In this document: positions 17,323-24,994 of the stretch, piece by piece
Position numbering within the stretch: position 1 is the stretch's first letter
Layout of the letters: each line of letters begins with the position of its first letter
Origin: Symbiobacteriaceae bacterium
GTDB taxonomy: Bacteria > Bacillota > JAAYKD01 > WRDA01
Assembly: GCA_009783675.1 (NCBI GenBank)
Contig: WRDA01000004.1
Location: 1 to 27,522 of the forward strand
Length of the DNA: 27,522 nt
Direction: 5' to 3'
Made by a program: the position numbers and the translations under genes
Notes under the pieces: model-generated
What the model saw: only the letters and a program-made list of their open reading frames with translations
Told to the model about the DNA's origin: nothing
Databases searched by the model: none

Positions 17323-18360
17323 CTAACAGAACTGCTTGAGAAACCGCAGATCAGGATTGCGGAACAATCTGACGTCATCCAGTTCGTAGCGCATCATTAC
17401 TAATCGATCCAAACCGATGTTTACATAAAAACCAGTGTACTGATTAGGATCCAACCCTGCGGCTCTGAGGACATTAGGATGAGGTGTCCCTCCAGGCATG
17501 ATCTCTATCCATCCCACCTGCTTGCATACAGAGCAGCCTTTACCGCCACAGATCAGGCAACCCATATCGATCTCGAAACCTGGTTCTACGAAAGGAAAAA
17601 AACCAACCCTCATGCGGACAGGCACATCTCGCCCGAATACTTTGTCCAGAATGCTCTTGATCATGATCTTTCCGGAAGCAAAGGTGAACTCTTCCGAGAC
17701 GATCAACGCCTCATACTGAAAGAATGCTCTCTCATGACGGGCATCCGTGGCTTCATTTCGGAAAGCTCTGCCTGGGTAAACGAAACGAAATGGAGGCTTG
17801 TGCGTCTGTAAATACCGCACTGAAGCTCCGGTAAGATGCGGTCTCAGACAGAGACGCTCTCCACCTGTACCGCTGTCATGCCCCGCTATCCAGTAGGTAT
17901 CCATACTCTCTCTGGCAGGGTGTTCAAAGGCAAAGTTAAGGTTGTCGAATGCGTAGAGCTCACTGGTAATTTCAGGTTCAGCATAGAGTTCGAAACCCAT
18001 AGAACGAAAGATGTCGTTTAAATCATAACACATCTGGGTAATGGGGTGCAAACTTCCGTCCTCAGGCCAGATACCGGGTAAAGTGACATCGAACTCCTCA
18101 AAGCTCTCCGCTGCTTTCATTCTTACTTCTTCCTGACGGGTTTCAACCAGGGAGTTCAAATGGTTCTTTAAAGCGTTTATCTCCCTGCCTGCTGCCGGGC
18201 GTTGCTCAGAGTTCATCTGGGGTAAGAGGCTCATCAGCGCGGTCAGTGATCCCTGCTTACCAAACAGAGATGCTTTGACATCCTGGAGTGCGGCTTCAGT
18301 AGCCGCAGAAGCTATTTGGTGTTCTGCCTGAGCTTGAATCTCTTGTAATCTGTCCTGCAT
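17323..18360 (-). CDS. pheS: Phenylalanyl-tRNA synthetase alpha subunit
   Basis: This 345-residue class II catalytic subunit has an N-terminal coiled coil (about 1-85). The catalytic domain then has the GFELYAEPEI and HPARESMDTYWI motifs, FRNEATDARHE, the VEPGFEIDM segment, a CxxC-x4-CxxC zinc-like insert (CLICGGKGCSVC) and a C-terminal motif 3, GLDRLVMMRY. It makes Phe-tRNA-Phe with pheT. Some usually constant parts are altered: RTHTSP-like reads RPHLTGASVR, and HQxEG reads FQYEA. I took ATG at 18360, where GGAGAGG lies just upstream; the frame runs 62 residues further into mutS2 without family similarity. It is 13 nt after mutS2 and 10 nt before pheT. Confidence 0.94.
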   Translation of the reverse strand: MQDRLQEIQAQAEHQIASAATEAALQDVKASLFGKQGSLTALMSLLPQMNSEQRPAAGREINALKNHLNSLVETRQEEVRMKAAESFEEFDVTLPGIWPEDGSLHPITQMCYDLNDIFRSMGFELYAEPEITSELYAFDNLNFAFEHPARESMDTYWIAGHDSGTGGERLCLRPHLTGASVRYLQTHKPPFRFVYPGRAFRNEATDARHERAFFQYEALIVSEEFTFASGKIMIKSILDKVFGRDVPVRMRVGFFPFVEPGFEIDMGCLICGGKGCSVCKQVGWIEIMPGGTPHPNVLRAAGLDPNQYTGFYVNIGLDRLVMMRYELDDVRLFRNPDLRFLKQFC

Positions 18361-18373
18361 TACCTCTCCACCT

Positions 18374-20770
18374 TTACTTGATCTCCACGATAGTGACGCC
18401 ATCTCCACCCTCATAGTAGGGAGCATATTCATATGACTTGATATGAGGATGCTTGCGCAGGTAATCTCGTATACCCCTGCGCAGTGTTCCGCTACCGCGT
18501 CCGTGGATGATACGCACTTTAGGATAATTACCCAGAAATGAGTCATCGATAAACTTAGCTACAGCTTCCAGAGCCTCATCAAGGGTTTGGCCCCGCAGAT
18601 CCAGTTCCAGCTTTATGACCTCTCCCTTAGACTGGATCAGAGTGCGGACCCCTGTCTCTTCCCCGGTCGGCTCAGGGATGCTTCCTCGTCGCGATCGCCT
18701 GGCTTGGCGGTTAATTTGCCCAACCTCATCCAGAGGAACAGTCATCTTGAGAGCTCCGGCTTGTACTGGTAATTCTCCCCTTTCGTTTACCGATCCCAGT
18801 ACTGTTGCTTCGACTTCGTAACGCCTTAACCACACCAGGCTTCCAATCTCCAGGTGTAACAACTCCGCCGCTTCTCCACTCAGTAGATCATTCTCAAGAT
18901 CGTGATGACCACCAACACGGTTGCTCAGGCTGCGAAAGCCACTGCGTGCTTTCTGCATGCTTTGAGCTAACTCCCTATCACTTTGAGAAGCCTGAAGAGA
19001 GCGCAGCTCTGCCAGTAGCTCATCGGCTTCAGCTTTGGCTCTGTTAACTAATGTGGCAGCCTCTCCCTGAGCTCTGCGCAAAAGCTCCCGACTCTTCTGG
19101 CGTGTTTCCTCACGGTTCTTATCCATTTCTTCCTTAACTCTGATTATTTCCAAGCGCATGCGATCTGCTTCCCAACGTGCTTCCTCACTTAGACGACGGT
19201 TCTCTTCCAAACTGCTGATCAAATCTTCCACCGCAAGTTGCTCATTGCCAACCAAGCCCTTGGCTGCATCGATGAGATGCACAGGCAGTCCTAAACGGGC
19301 GGAAATTTCAAATGCATTACTATGGCCAGGTATTCCTATCAACAAGCGGAAGGTTGGTCGCAGAGTCTCCACATCGAACTCTACACAACCATTTTCTACT
19401 CCTTCGCGATTATAAGCGAATGCTTTAAGCTCGCTATAATGGGTTGTCGCAACTGACCTTACTCCTAAGCTTAGGAGATGGTCAAGGAGCGACATAGCCA
19501 AAGCAGCGCCCTCTGCCGGATCCGTTCCGGCACCGAGTTCGTCCAGCAGGACCAATGAATTGGGCGTCAGATCGGCGATGATCCGCACTATGTTCGTCAT
19601 ATGTGAAGAAAAGGTCGAAAGGCTCTGTTCTATACTCTGTTCGTCACCCACATCAGCATAAATGTTATCGAAAAGGGCTACCCGGCTACCATGAGCTGCA
19701 GGAATATGCAGACCAGTTTGCGCCATGAGCTGCAGTAAACCCAGAGTTTTCAAACTGACTGTTTTGCCGCCTGTATTAGGCCCGGTGATGAGTAATATGG
19801 AAAAATGTGTTCCAAGTTCGATATCGATTGGAACTACTTCGCCCTTCAGCAATGGATGGCGTGCTTTATATAAGTTAATGGAAAGATCAGCAGATATTTC
19901 GGGTTCCACTGCACTCATCGCCAAACTCAAGTGTCCTCGGGATATGATCATGTCCAACTCACCTAAAGCCCCTAAAGACTTGTTGATACTGGAAGATACA
20001 ACGGCTACTTTAGCGGAAAGATCTCTGAGGATTCGAGCTACTTCCTCACGCTCTTCGCCGGCCAGACGACGCAGGTCGTTGTTCATCTCCACCACAGCCA
20101 TTGGTTCGATAAAGAGAGTCGCTCCGCTCCCGGAAGTGTCATGGATCAAACCCGGAACTGCGGCACGGGATTCCAATCTCACAGGTAACACAAAGCGATC
20201 ACCGCGAATGGTGACAATGGGATCCTGAAGATGCTTTTGCAATGATGGGTTTCGTACCATGTTTTCCAGACGGTCACGTATGCGCTGCTGGAAGCTGATT
20301 ATCTCCCGTCGAATTCGCTTGAGGTCTGGGCTGGCATGATCATATATGCCTCCCTTATCATCGATGGTTGCTACCACAGCATCTTCGATATCGCGATGTA
20401 CACTGAGATTAAGCACCACCTCATGCAATGCGGTGTAATCCTCCTGATGCTCAGCAAACCACCTCTTTGCGCGACGAGATACCTGCAGGGTACTCGCAAC
20501 CGTTATCAGATCTGCTGGCTCCAGAATACCTCCCAGGTCAGCACGCTTGACCTCTTCTCTGATGTCGTGAAGTCCGCCAAGTAAGGATGCGCCACTGCGT
20601 AACAGCCTGACGGCTTCAGTGGTTTCCAACTGGCGACGCTGGACAGTTTCCCGATCTGAAGATGGAAGCAGATCGTCTATGCTGCTAAGTCCAAGCCGTG
20701 AAGCTGTATAATCTCTGAGCAGATTTATGATTTTTACAAACTCCAGCACCTGGAGGGCTTTACTATCCAA
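18374..20770 (-). CDS. mutS2: MutS2-family ATPase with C-terminal Smr domain
   Basis: This 798-residue protein has the normal MutS2 length. It lacks the mismatch-recognition domain of MutS and starts directly with the core/lever region. Walker A GPNTGGKT is at 330-337, and Walker B LLDELGAGTDPAEG has D410-E411. A long coiled-coil clamp (about 510-610) and a KOW-like region lead to a C-terminal Smr domain with LDLRG and HGRGSGTLR (last 80 residues). Family members suppress homologous recombination, and in Bacillus MutS2 rescues collided ribosomes. The start is TTG at 20770, chosen because AAGGGGG lies 8 nt upstream and MDSKALQVLEF matches family N-termini. It sits 14 nt after the 427-residue gene and 13 nt before pheS. 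Confidence 0.94.
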   Translation of the reverse strand: MDSKALQVLEFVKIINLLRDYTASRLGLSSIDDLLPSSDRETVQRRQLETTEAVRLLRSGASLLGGLHDIREEVKRADLGGILEPADLITVASTLQVSRRAKRWFAEHQEDYTALHEVVLNLSVHRDIEDAVVATIDDKGGIYDHASPDLKRIRREIISFQQRIRDRLENMVRNPSLQKHLQDPIVTIRGDRFVLPVRLESRAAVPGLIHDTSGSGATLFIEPMAVVEMNNDLRRLAGEEREEVARILRDLSAKVAVVSSSINKSLGALGELDMIISRGHLSLAMSAVEPEISADLSINLYKARHPLLKGEVVPIDIELGTHFSILLITGPNTGGKTVSLKTLGLLQLMAQTGLHIPAAHGSRVALFDNIYADVGDEQSIEQSLSTFSSHMTNIVRIIADLTPNSLVLLDELGAGTDPAEGAALAMSLLDHLLSLGVRSVATTHYSELKAFAYNREGVENGCVEFDVETLRPTFRLLIGIPGHSNAFEISARLGLPVHLIDAAKGLVGNEQLAVEDLISSLEENRRLSEEARWEADRMRLEIIRVKEEMDKNREETRQKSRELLRRAQGEAATLVNRAKAEADELLAELRSLQASQSDRELAQSMQKARSGFRSLSNRVGGHHDLENDLLSGEAAELLHLEIGSLVWLRRYEVEATVLGSVNERGELPVQAGALKMTVPLDEVGQINRQARRSRRGSIPEPTGEETGVRTLIQSKGEVIKLELDLRGQTLDEALEAVAKFIDDSFLGNYPKVRIIHGRGSGTLRRGIRDYLRKHPHIKSYEYAPYYEGGDGVTIVEIK

Positions 20771-20784
20771 AAGCAGTATCCCCC

Positions 20785-22068
20785 TTAGATAAGCTCTACA
20801 TTACTGCGAGGAATCCGTAACTCGTCACCACTCTCATTCAGGACTATATATGTCAGGGTCCTTATGCCACTGGGCAGCATATCGTTTTCAGCAAATCCGG
20901 TGACTCTTCCGCGAACCCCAAAATATGGCTCCCTGATGATGCGTACTACGCTTCCTATCGTGATTGAATCATTTCCCTGTCTGGAGGGTTCATCCCTGAT
21001 TGGTAAGGAAGGATCTGCCAGAAGATAGACGCATGGTCTGATTACTCCTGAACGTATCTGTGTCAGCCCAGTGAGAGAGACCATGCTTCCTTCAGACTTT
21101 CTCAACAGATCGAATATATGCTCTTCGATTGGAATCTCCCCCATGCCACCCATTAGCATCAAAGATAATCCAAGAGTCTCCTTCGTATCCATACCCGGTG
21201 TTATCTCCTCACCAAGTAGATCTACCAAATGTTTATTATGTGCTCCACCTGCAATTACCCCGGCGACACCAAAATGGCGACACCTGGTCAGCAGGTCGGA
21301 AGATGCCAGCGCTCCTACCACCAGAACTCCACCCTTGTGATCGGCTGTGACCAGGAGAGGATCCGCTTGCTCAGCCGGGTGTTTGGTTAGGATATGCAGA
21401 ACACCGAAGCACTCTCCTCCCAGACCAAATAACCCTGATACAGGAACCATTTCACTCTCAACTTCAGCTCCCCATCCTGGAATCAGAGTAGTAATTCTCC
21501 CTGAGACAAATGCTGAAACCTGGGTACGGATAAAGGGGCGGGTAATAGTGATCAAAGAGCCATTGATTGCAGTGATCTCTCCTTGCATGGGAGCCAGGGA
21601 ACGGGCTTCCTTATCGGAATCACTGGCCATTTCTTGACCCATGTAGACAAAATCACCAACTCTGACCTGAATATATTGAGCAGCGAGCAGGGGTATCATC
21701 TCCAGATCCTTAGCCACATCAACGATTCTATCGCGATCGTTAGGGTCACCTTCCAGGCGGAGAGAAACCGTTCCAAGCAACATGGACACTTGTTCAATGA
21801 TACCGGAAACAGGGGATCTAAGCTCGACCCCTTGTCCGGAGATGATCCCTGTTGCCAGAACCTGCCCCTGGCTGATAATATCACCTTCCTGAACTCTCAG
21901 GACAGTTTTTATATCATAAGGAGGAATCCCAAAAGCCTCAGTTACCGTGAAATGAATAGGCTCCTCAGGTTGCAACGTTGTTTCAGCAATAATAGTCGCG
22001 GGGCTCACATCCTCGCCCAAAGAGACCAGGAGTCTTCCCGGATAAGGCAGTGTCCGTCTCAGACGCAT
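20785..22068 (-). CDS. Uncharacterised protein with barrel-sandwich and KOW-like segments, next to glmL
   Basis: I do not recognise this 427-residue protein as a named family. Two segments resemble lipoyl/biotinyl-type barrel-sandwich hybrids. One is about 10-105, with EGDIISQGQVLATG and VELRSPVSGIIEQV; the other is about 135-205, with VRVGDFVYMGQEM and MQGEITAINGSLITI. Neither has the lysine context of a modified carrier. A middle domain (about 210-350) is Gly-rich, with GGVLVVGALASSDLL and GVAGVIAGGAHNKHL. The C-terminus (370-427) looks like a KOW/SH3-like barrel (GSVVRIIREPYFGVRGRV). No signal peptide or membrane helix is evident. ATG at 22068 has GAGGAGAT upstream; the frame runs 83 residues further into glmL without support. 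It is 14 nt after glmL and 14 nt before mutS2. I infer a scaffold or partner for the GlmL protein. Confidence 0.75.
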   Translation of the reverse strand: MRLRRTLPYPGRLLVSLGEDVSPATIIAETTLQPEEPIHFTVTEAFGIPPYDIKTVLRVQEGDIISQGQVLATGIISGQGVELRSPVSGIIEQVSMLLGTVSLRLEGDPNDRDRIVDVAKDLEMIPLLAAQYIQVRVGDFVYMGQEMASDSDKEARSLAPMQGEITAINGSLITITRPFIRTQVSAFVSGRITTLIPGWGAEVESEMVPVSGLFGLGGECFGVLHILTKHPAEQADPLLVTADHKGGVLVVGALASSDLLTRCRHFGVAGVIAGGAHNKHLVDLLGEEITPGMDTKETLGLSLMLMGGMGEIPIEEHIFDLLRKSEGSMVSLTGLTQIRSGVIRPCVYLLADPSLPIRDEPSRQGNDSITIGSVVRIIREPYFGVRGRVTGFAENDMLPSGIRTLTYIVLNESGDELRIPRSNVELI

Positions 22069-22082
22069 ATTCTGATCTCCTC

Positions 22083-23864
22083 TCAGTCTTCTTCCCCTGA
22101 CAGATCCTGATACCATGTACTGCTCAATCTTTGGCTTTCGGTAACAGCTCTGGACCAGGGTAATGGTCTCCCTCGCAAATCGACGAATAACCCCGCAGTC
22201 CCCCTGACTGTGTCCCTGTGCAGATTGCGCCAGAAGCCCCTTCCGAAATCCAGAGACCAGACTCCTTCCACTGTGATCGCTGCACCATCGGCAGGAAGTG
22301 GAATTCGTGAAACACATTTTCCGGGGATCCAGTAACTCTTAGAAGCTCCCTTTATCGGTTCAACTGTTACTCTGGTTATCCTGTCGCCACTGCCGGAGAC
22401 ACCCCGAGGAGCGATACTCGCTCCCAGCGGAACTAGGCTTTGATTTAACAACAATTTGAGAGCATGCTCGGGATGAACTTGTGAGAGCACGCCGATATGA
22501 GGTAAGGAAAAATGCCGATCTAACAACAGTTCGGTATATCCTGCAGGAAGGAAAGCATCGATAAGCATCAAAGCAGACTGAACATCCTTAGGAGCATGGG
22601 AGATTACCCCACCGCTACCGATGATAAGGTCTACATCCGAGATACCAAATCGTTGTCTGTTGCCAAAGAATGTATCTGCTCCGCGCCTCCAATCACCAAT
22701 CGGTTTGTTACCTCTCAATTCTGCTGCCAGCACCAAATGCTGTTGGAATGCCAGCCGCAACGCTTCTCGCGCCAATGCCTGCTCAACTTTAAGAGCTGAG
22801 ACAGTATGAGGAAGTGTCGTAGGTCTCAGCATCTTATTATGCAGCCAGTCACGTAGTGCAAGTTCATCTATCTCCGAAGGAAGCCAACGCATGATGTTGG
22901 CGACTCCAGCCTCTTTGAGTACATTAAGAGCACTATAACTCATGCCAAGGTTGGCAGAAACAGACCGGTGCATATCATCACGAACTATCGAAAAAATATC
23001 TGTTGTCGCTCCGCCGATATCTACTGCGAGGATGTTTTCACCCCGGTTATCAGCAAGGAGACGAAGACTGCGTGTAACAGCCATGGGAGTAGGCATGATC
23101 GGCGCATCAACGCGATCTTTTAAGGCGGCATATCCCGGAGCATGTGCCATGACATGCTCCATGAACTGTTCCTGAATGACCCTTCGTACTGGTCCGAAGT
23201 TCTCCTGACTTAGGGAGGGTCTGAGGTTTTCGGCTAAGCAAAGCTCGAAACCCTCTGCTCTCTCCTTAAGAAACGGATGAAGGTCAGAGTTACCGGCATA
23301 AATCAGAGGCAGCTTGCGCATGCTGTCGAATCTGCTTTGAGGAGCTGCATGAAAAAGCATTTCAGCCAGCACAGCTACATCGAGTACGGCGCCTCCTTCA
23401 ACTCCTCCTGCCAGGAGGATCATATCGGGTTTGAGATGACGAATTCGTTCTATTCTCTCGAAGGGTTGTCTATGATCATCCTGAGCCAGGATGTCCAAGA
23501 TGACACCTCCGGCGCCCAGAGCAGCTCGCTCAGCCGACTCCCCAGTCATGGACCTTACCAGTCCGATGACCAACATCTGTAGTCCACCGCCAGCCGAACT
23601 GGTGATAAAGAGGCCGTCGAGATCACTGGTCTTAAACTCCCTGACGAGACTCATCCCAGGTGTGTCGTTTACGTCTACCCTGTTACTCAGCTGTTCACCG
23701 ATTCGTCGTAAAGCATTTTCCAGGCCAATCTGAACATCCTCAAATGGAGCTTCCACCGTCGTTGGTGCATCGGCAAGAGCTATAAACTGAGCGGTCTCCT
23801 CCCCAACCTCACAGAGAATCGCCTTGGTTGTGGTACTGCCTACATCGACTAACAGATATTTCAT
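22083..23864 (-). CDS. GlmL/MutL-family ASKHA ATPase
   Basis: This 593-residue protein is of the glutamate mutase L (MutL/GlmL) family. It has the ASKHA phosphate-1 loop DVGSTTTK (7-14), the family hallmark SSAGGGLQMLVIGLV (89-103), LLAGGVEGGA (150-159), phosphate-2 VDIGGATTD (281-289) and an adenosine-loop GSGGVISHAP. It is longer than the roughly 460-residue clostridial GlmL and carries a C-terminal extension ending in GTAGLFVDLRGRPLPW. GlmL genes are classically beside B12-dependent glutamate or ornithine mutases and are thought to protect or reactivate them. No mutase, B12-binding domain or catabolic partner is present here. ATG at 23864 overlaps the hom stop by 4 nt (ATGA). The substrate or client is unknown. 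Confidence 0.85.
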   Translation of the reverse strand: MKYLLVDVGSTTTKAILCEVGEETAQFIALADAPTTVEAPFEDVQIGLENALRRIGEQLSNRVDVNDTPGMSLVREFKTSDLDGLFITSSAGGGLQMLVIGLVRSMTGESAERAALGAGGVILDILAQDDHRQPFERIERIRHLKPDMILLAGGVEGGAVLDVAVLAEMLFHAAPQSRFDSMRKLPLIYAGNSDLHPFLKERAEGFELCLAENLRPSLSQENFGPVRRVIQEQFMEHVMAHAPGYAALKDRVDAPIMPTPMAVTRSLRLLADNRGENILAVDIGGATTDIFSIVRDDMHRSVSANLGMSYSALNVLKEAGVANIMRWLPSEIDELALRDWLHNKMLRPTTLPHTVSALKVEQALAREALRLAFQQHLVLAAELRGNKPIGDWRRGADTFFGNRQRFGISDVDLIIGSGGVISHAPKDVQSALMLIDAFLPAGYTELLLDRHFSLPHIGVLSQVHPEHALKLLLNQSLVPLGASIAPRGVSGSGDRITRVTVEPIKGASKSYWIPGKCVSRIPLPADGAAITVEGVWSLDFGRGFWRNLHRDTVRGTAGLFVDLRGRPLPWSRAVTESQRLSSTWYQDLSGEED

Positions 23865-24922
23865 GATCTGTTTTCCTCTCGCGACAGATTTATCAGATCT
23901 CGCAGGATAGCTGCTGCGGCACCAGTTGGACTGGAGTTTCCCCCCGAGACAAAGAGGGATCCCATTAGGTCTGTACTAAAAACAACACCTTTAGCCGTTC
24001 CCGTCACATTAGCCAGAGGATCGGAACTGGGCACAGGTTCCGGAGCTACTTTGATGGTTACTCCGGAAACCCGCGGACCTTCGAAGGATGGGATAGCAGA
24101 TCCGATCAACTTGTAGGGAGTACCTTTGACAAATGCATCAGCTACTTCCGCTGCAGAGAGATGGCGAATCCCTGTTATTTCTGCATCCCTGAGGGTAAGA
24201 TCAACATTGTAGAGAGCATTAGCAAGGATGGTAAGTTTGATGGCTGTATCTATACCTTCGATGTCCAAAGATGGGTCTTGCTCTGCAATACCCATAATCT
24301 GTGCCTGTTCCAGAGCAGAGGCGAACTCCAGCCTTTCTTCAACCATCGTAGTCAGAATATAGTTTGATGTGCCGTTTAAGATTCCTCTGATCCCCAGTAT
24401 CTGGCACCCAGTAAGATCGTAGTATGCTACATTAGTGGTTGGTAGAGCGGCAGCAGTGGCGCAGCCGAACTTCAGCATTTTCCCTGCTCTCTCAGAAGCT
24501 CTGAGCAGAGTCCTGAAGGAAGTCACCAATGGACCCTTATTGGCTGTGACAACATGCATCCCCTTTTGAAAAGCCAGCAGCATATGATCGAGAGCTGGTT
24601 GACCATCCTGTGGCTTGGTGGGGGTTAACTCGATCAGTATATCGGCGTCAGTTAATTCGATCGCATCTCTGGAGGTTAGCCCTGGACTGAACTCAGCCAG
24701 TTCGGTGATAGAACCTCGCTTATCGACAATCTCCGCCAGTTTCGTTTCATCCAGAGATGCACCCCTGGCTGCCACCGCAGATCCCTCGAGGTCACTAATG
24801 CTGGTGATGGTAAAGCCTAGGTTGTACTGTTCACGAAGGAAATCCTTCCTATTGCGCAGCAACTCGCTGAGATGACGAGCGATGTTTCCGTAGCCAACAA
24901 GGCAAATTCTGTATTCCTTCAC
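23861..24922 (-). CDS. hom: Homoserine dehydrogenase, short form without an ACT domain
   Basis: This 353-residue enzyme reduces aspartate semialdehyde to homoserine, the branch to threonine and methionine. The NAD(P)-binding loop is GYGNIA (10-15), shorter in glycines than usual. TANKGPL carries the catalytic Lys129. The catalytic domain has NGTSNYILT (183-191) and EQDPSLDIEGIDTAIKL (214-230), with acidic and lysine residues at the expected places. The protein ends after the catalytic domain, so the regulatory ACT domain of the long (about 430) form is missing. The start is GTG at 24922 with AGGGGAG 8 nt upstream. It follows thrS by 72 nt, the widest gap in the operon. It overlaps glmL by 4 nt, so the two are translationally coupled. 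Confidence 0.92.
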   Translation of the reverse strand: MKEYRICLVGYGNIARHLSELLRNRKDFLREQYNLGFTITSISDLEGSAVAARGASLDETKLAEIVDKRGSITELAEFSPGLTSRDAIELTDADILIELTPTKPQDGQPALDHMLLAFQKGMHVVTANKGPLVTSFRTLLRASERAGKMLKFGCATAAALPTTNVAYYDLTGCQILGIRGILNGTSNYILTTMVEERLEFASALEQAQIMGIAEQDPSLDIEGIDTAIKLTILANALYNVDLTLRDAEITGIRHLSAAEVADAFVKGTPYKLIGSAIPSFEGPRVSGVTIKVAPEPVPSSDPLANVTGTAKGVVFSTDLMGSLFVSGGNSSPTGAAAAILRDLINLSREENRS

Positions 24923-24994
24923 CAGGATTACTCCCCTCCAAGGATATTGACCTCTGTGTCTGTCACATTATTTCTTCTGGATTGATACTTCCAG

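Noticed and set aside
19725..20228. Open frame of 167 codons on the plus strand opposite mutS2
   Set aside because: Ser/Arg-rich composition without domain or ribosome binding site; mutS2 on the other strand is complete and unmistakable. The same reasoning removes the antisense frames at 2235-2738, 16777-17250 and 21583-22110.
24923..24994. Terminator or promoter in the 72-nt gap between thrS and hom
   Set aside because: Only a 5-bp stem (CTGGA/TCCAG) without a T run is present, and no paired -35/-10 boxes at usual spacing were found.
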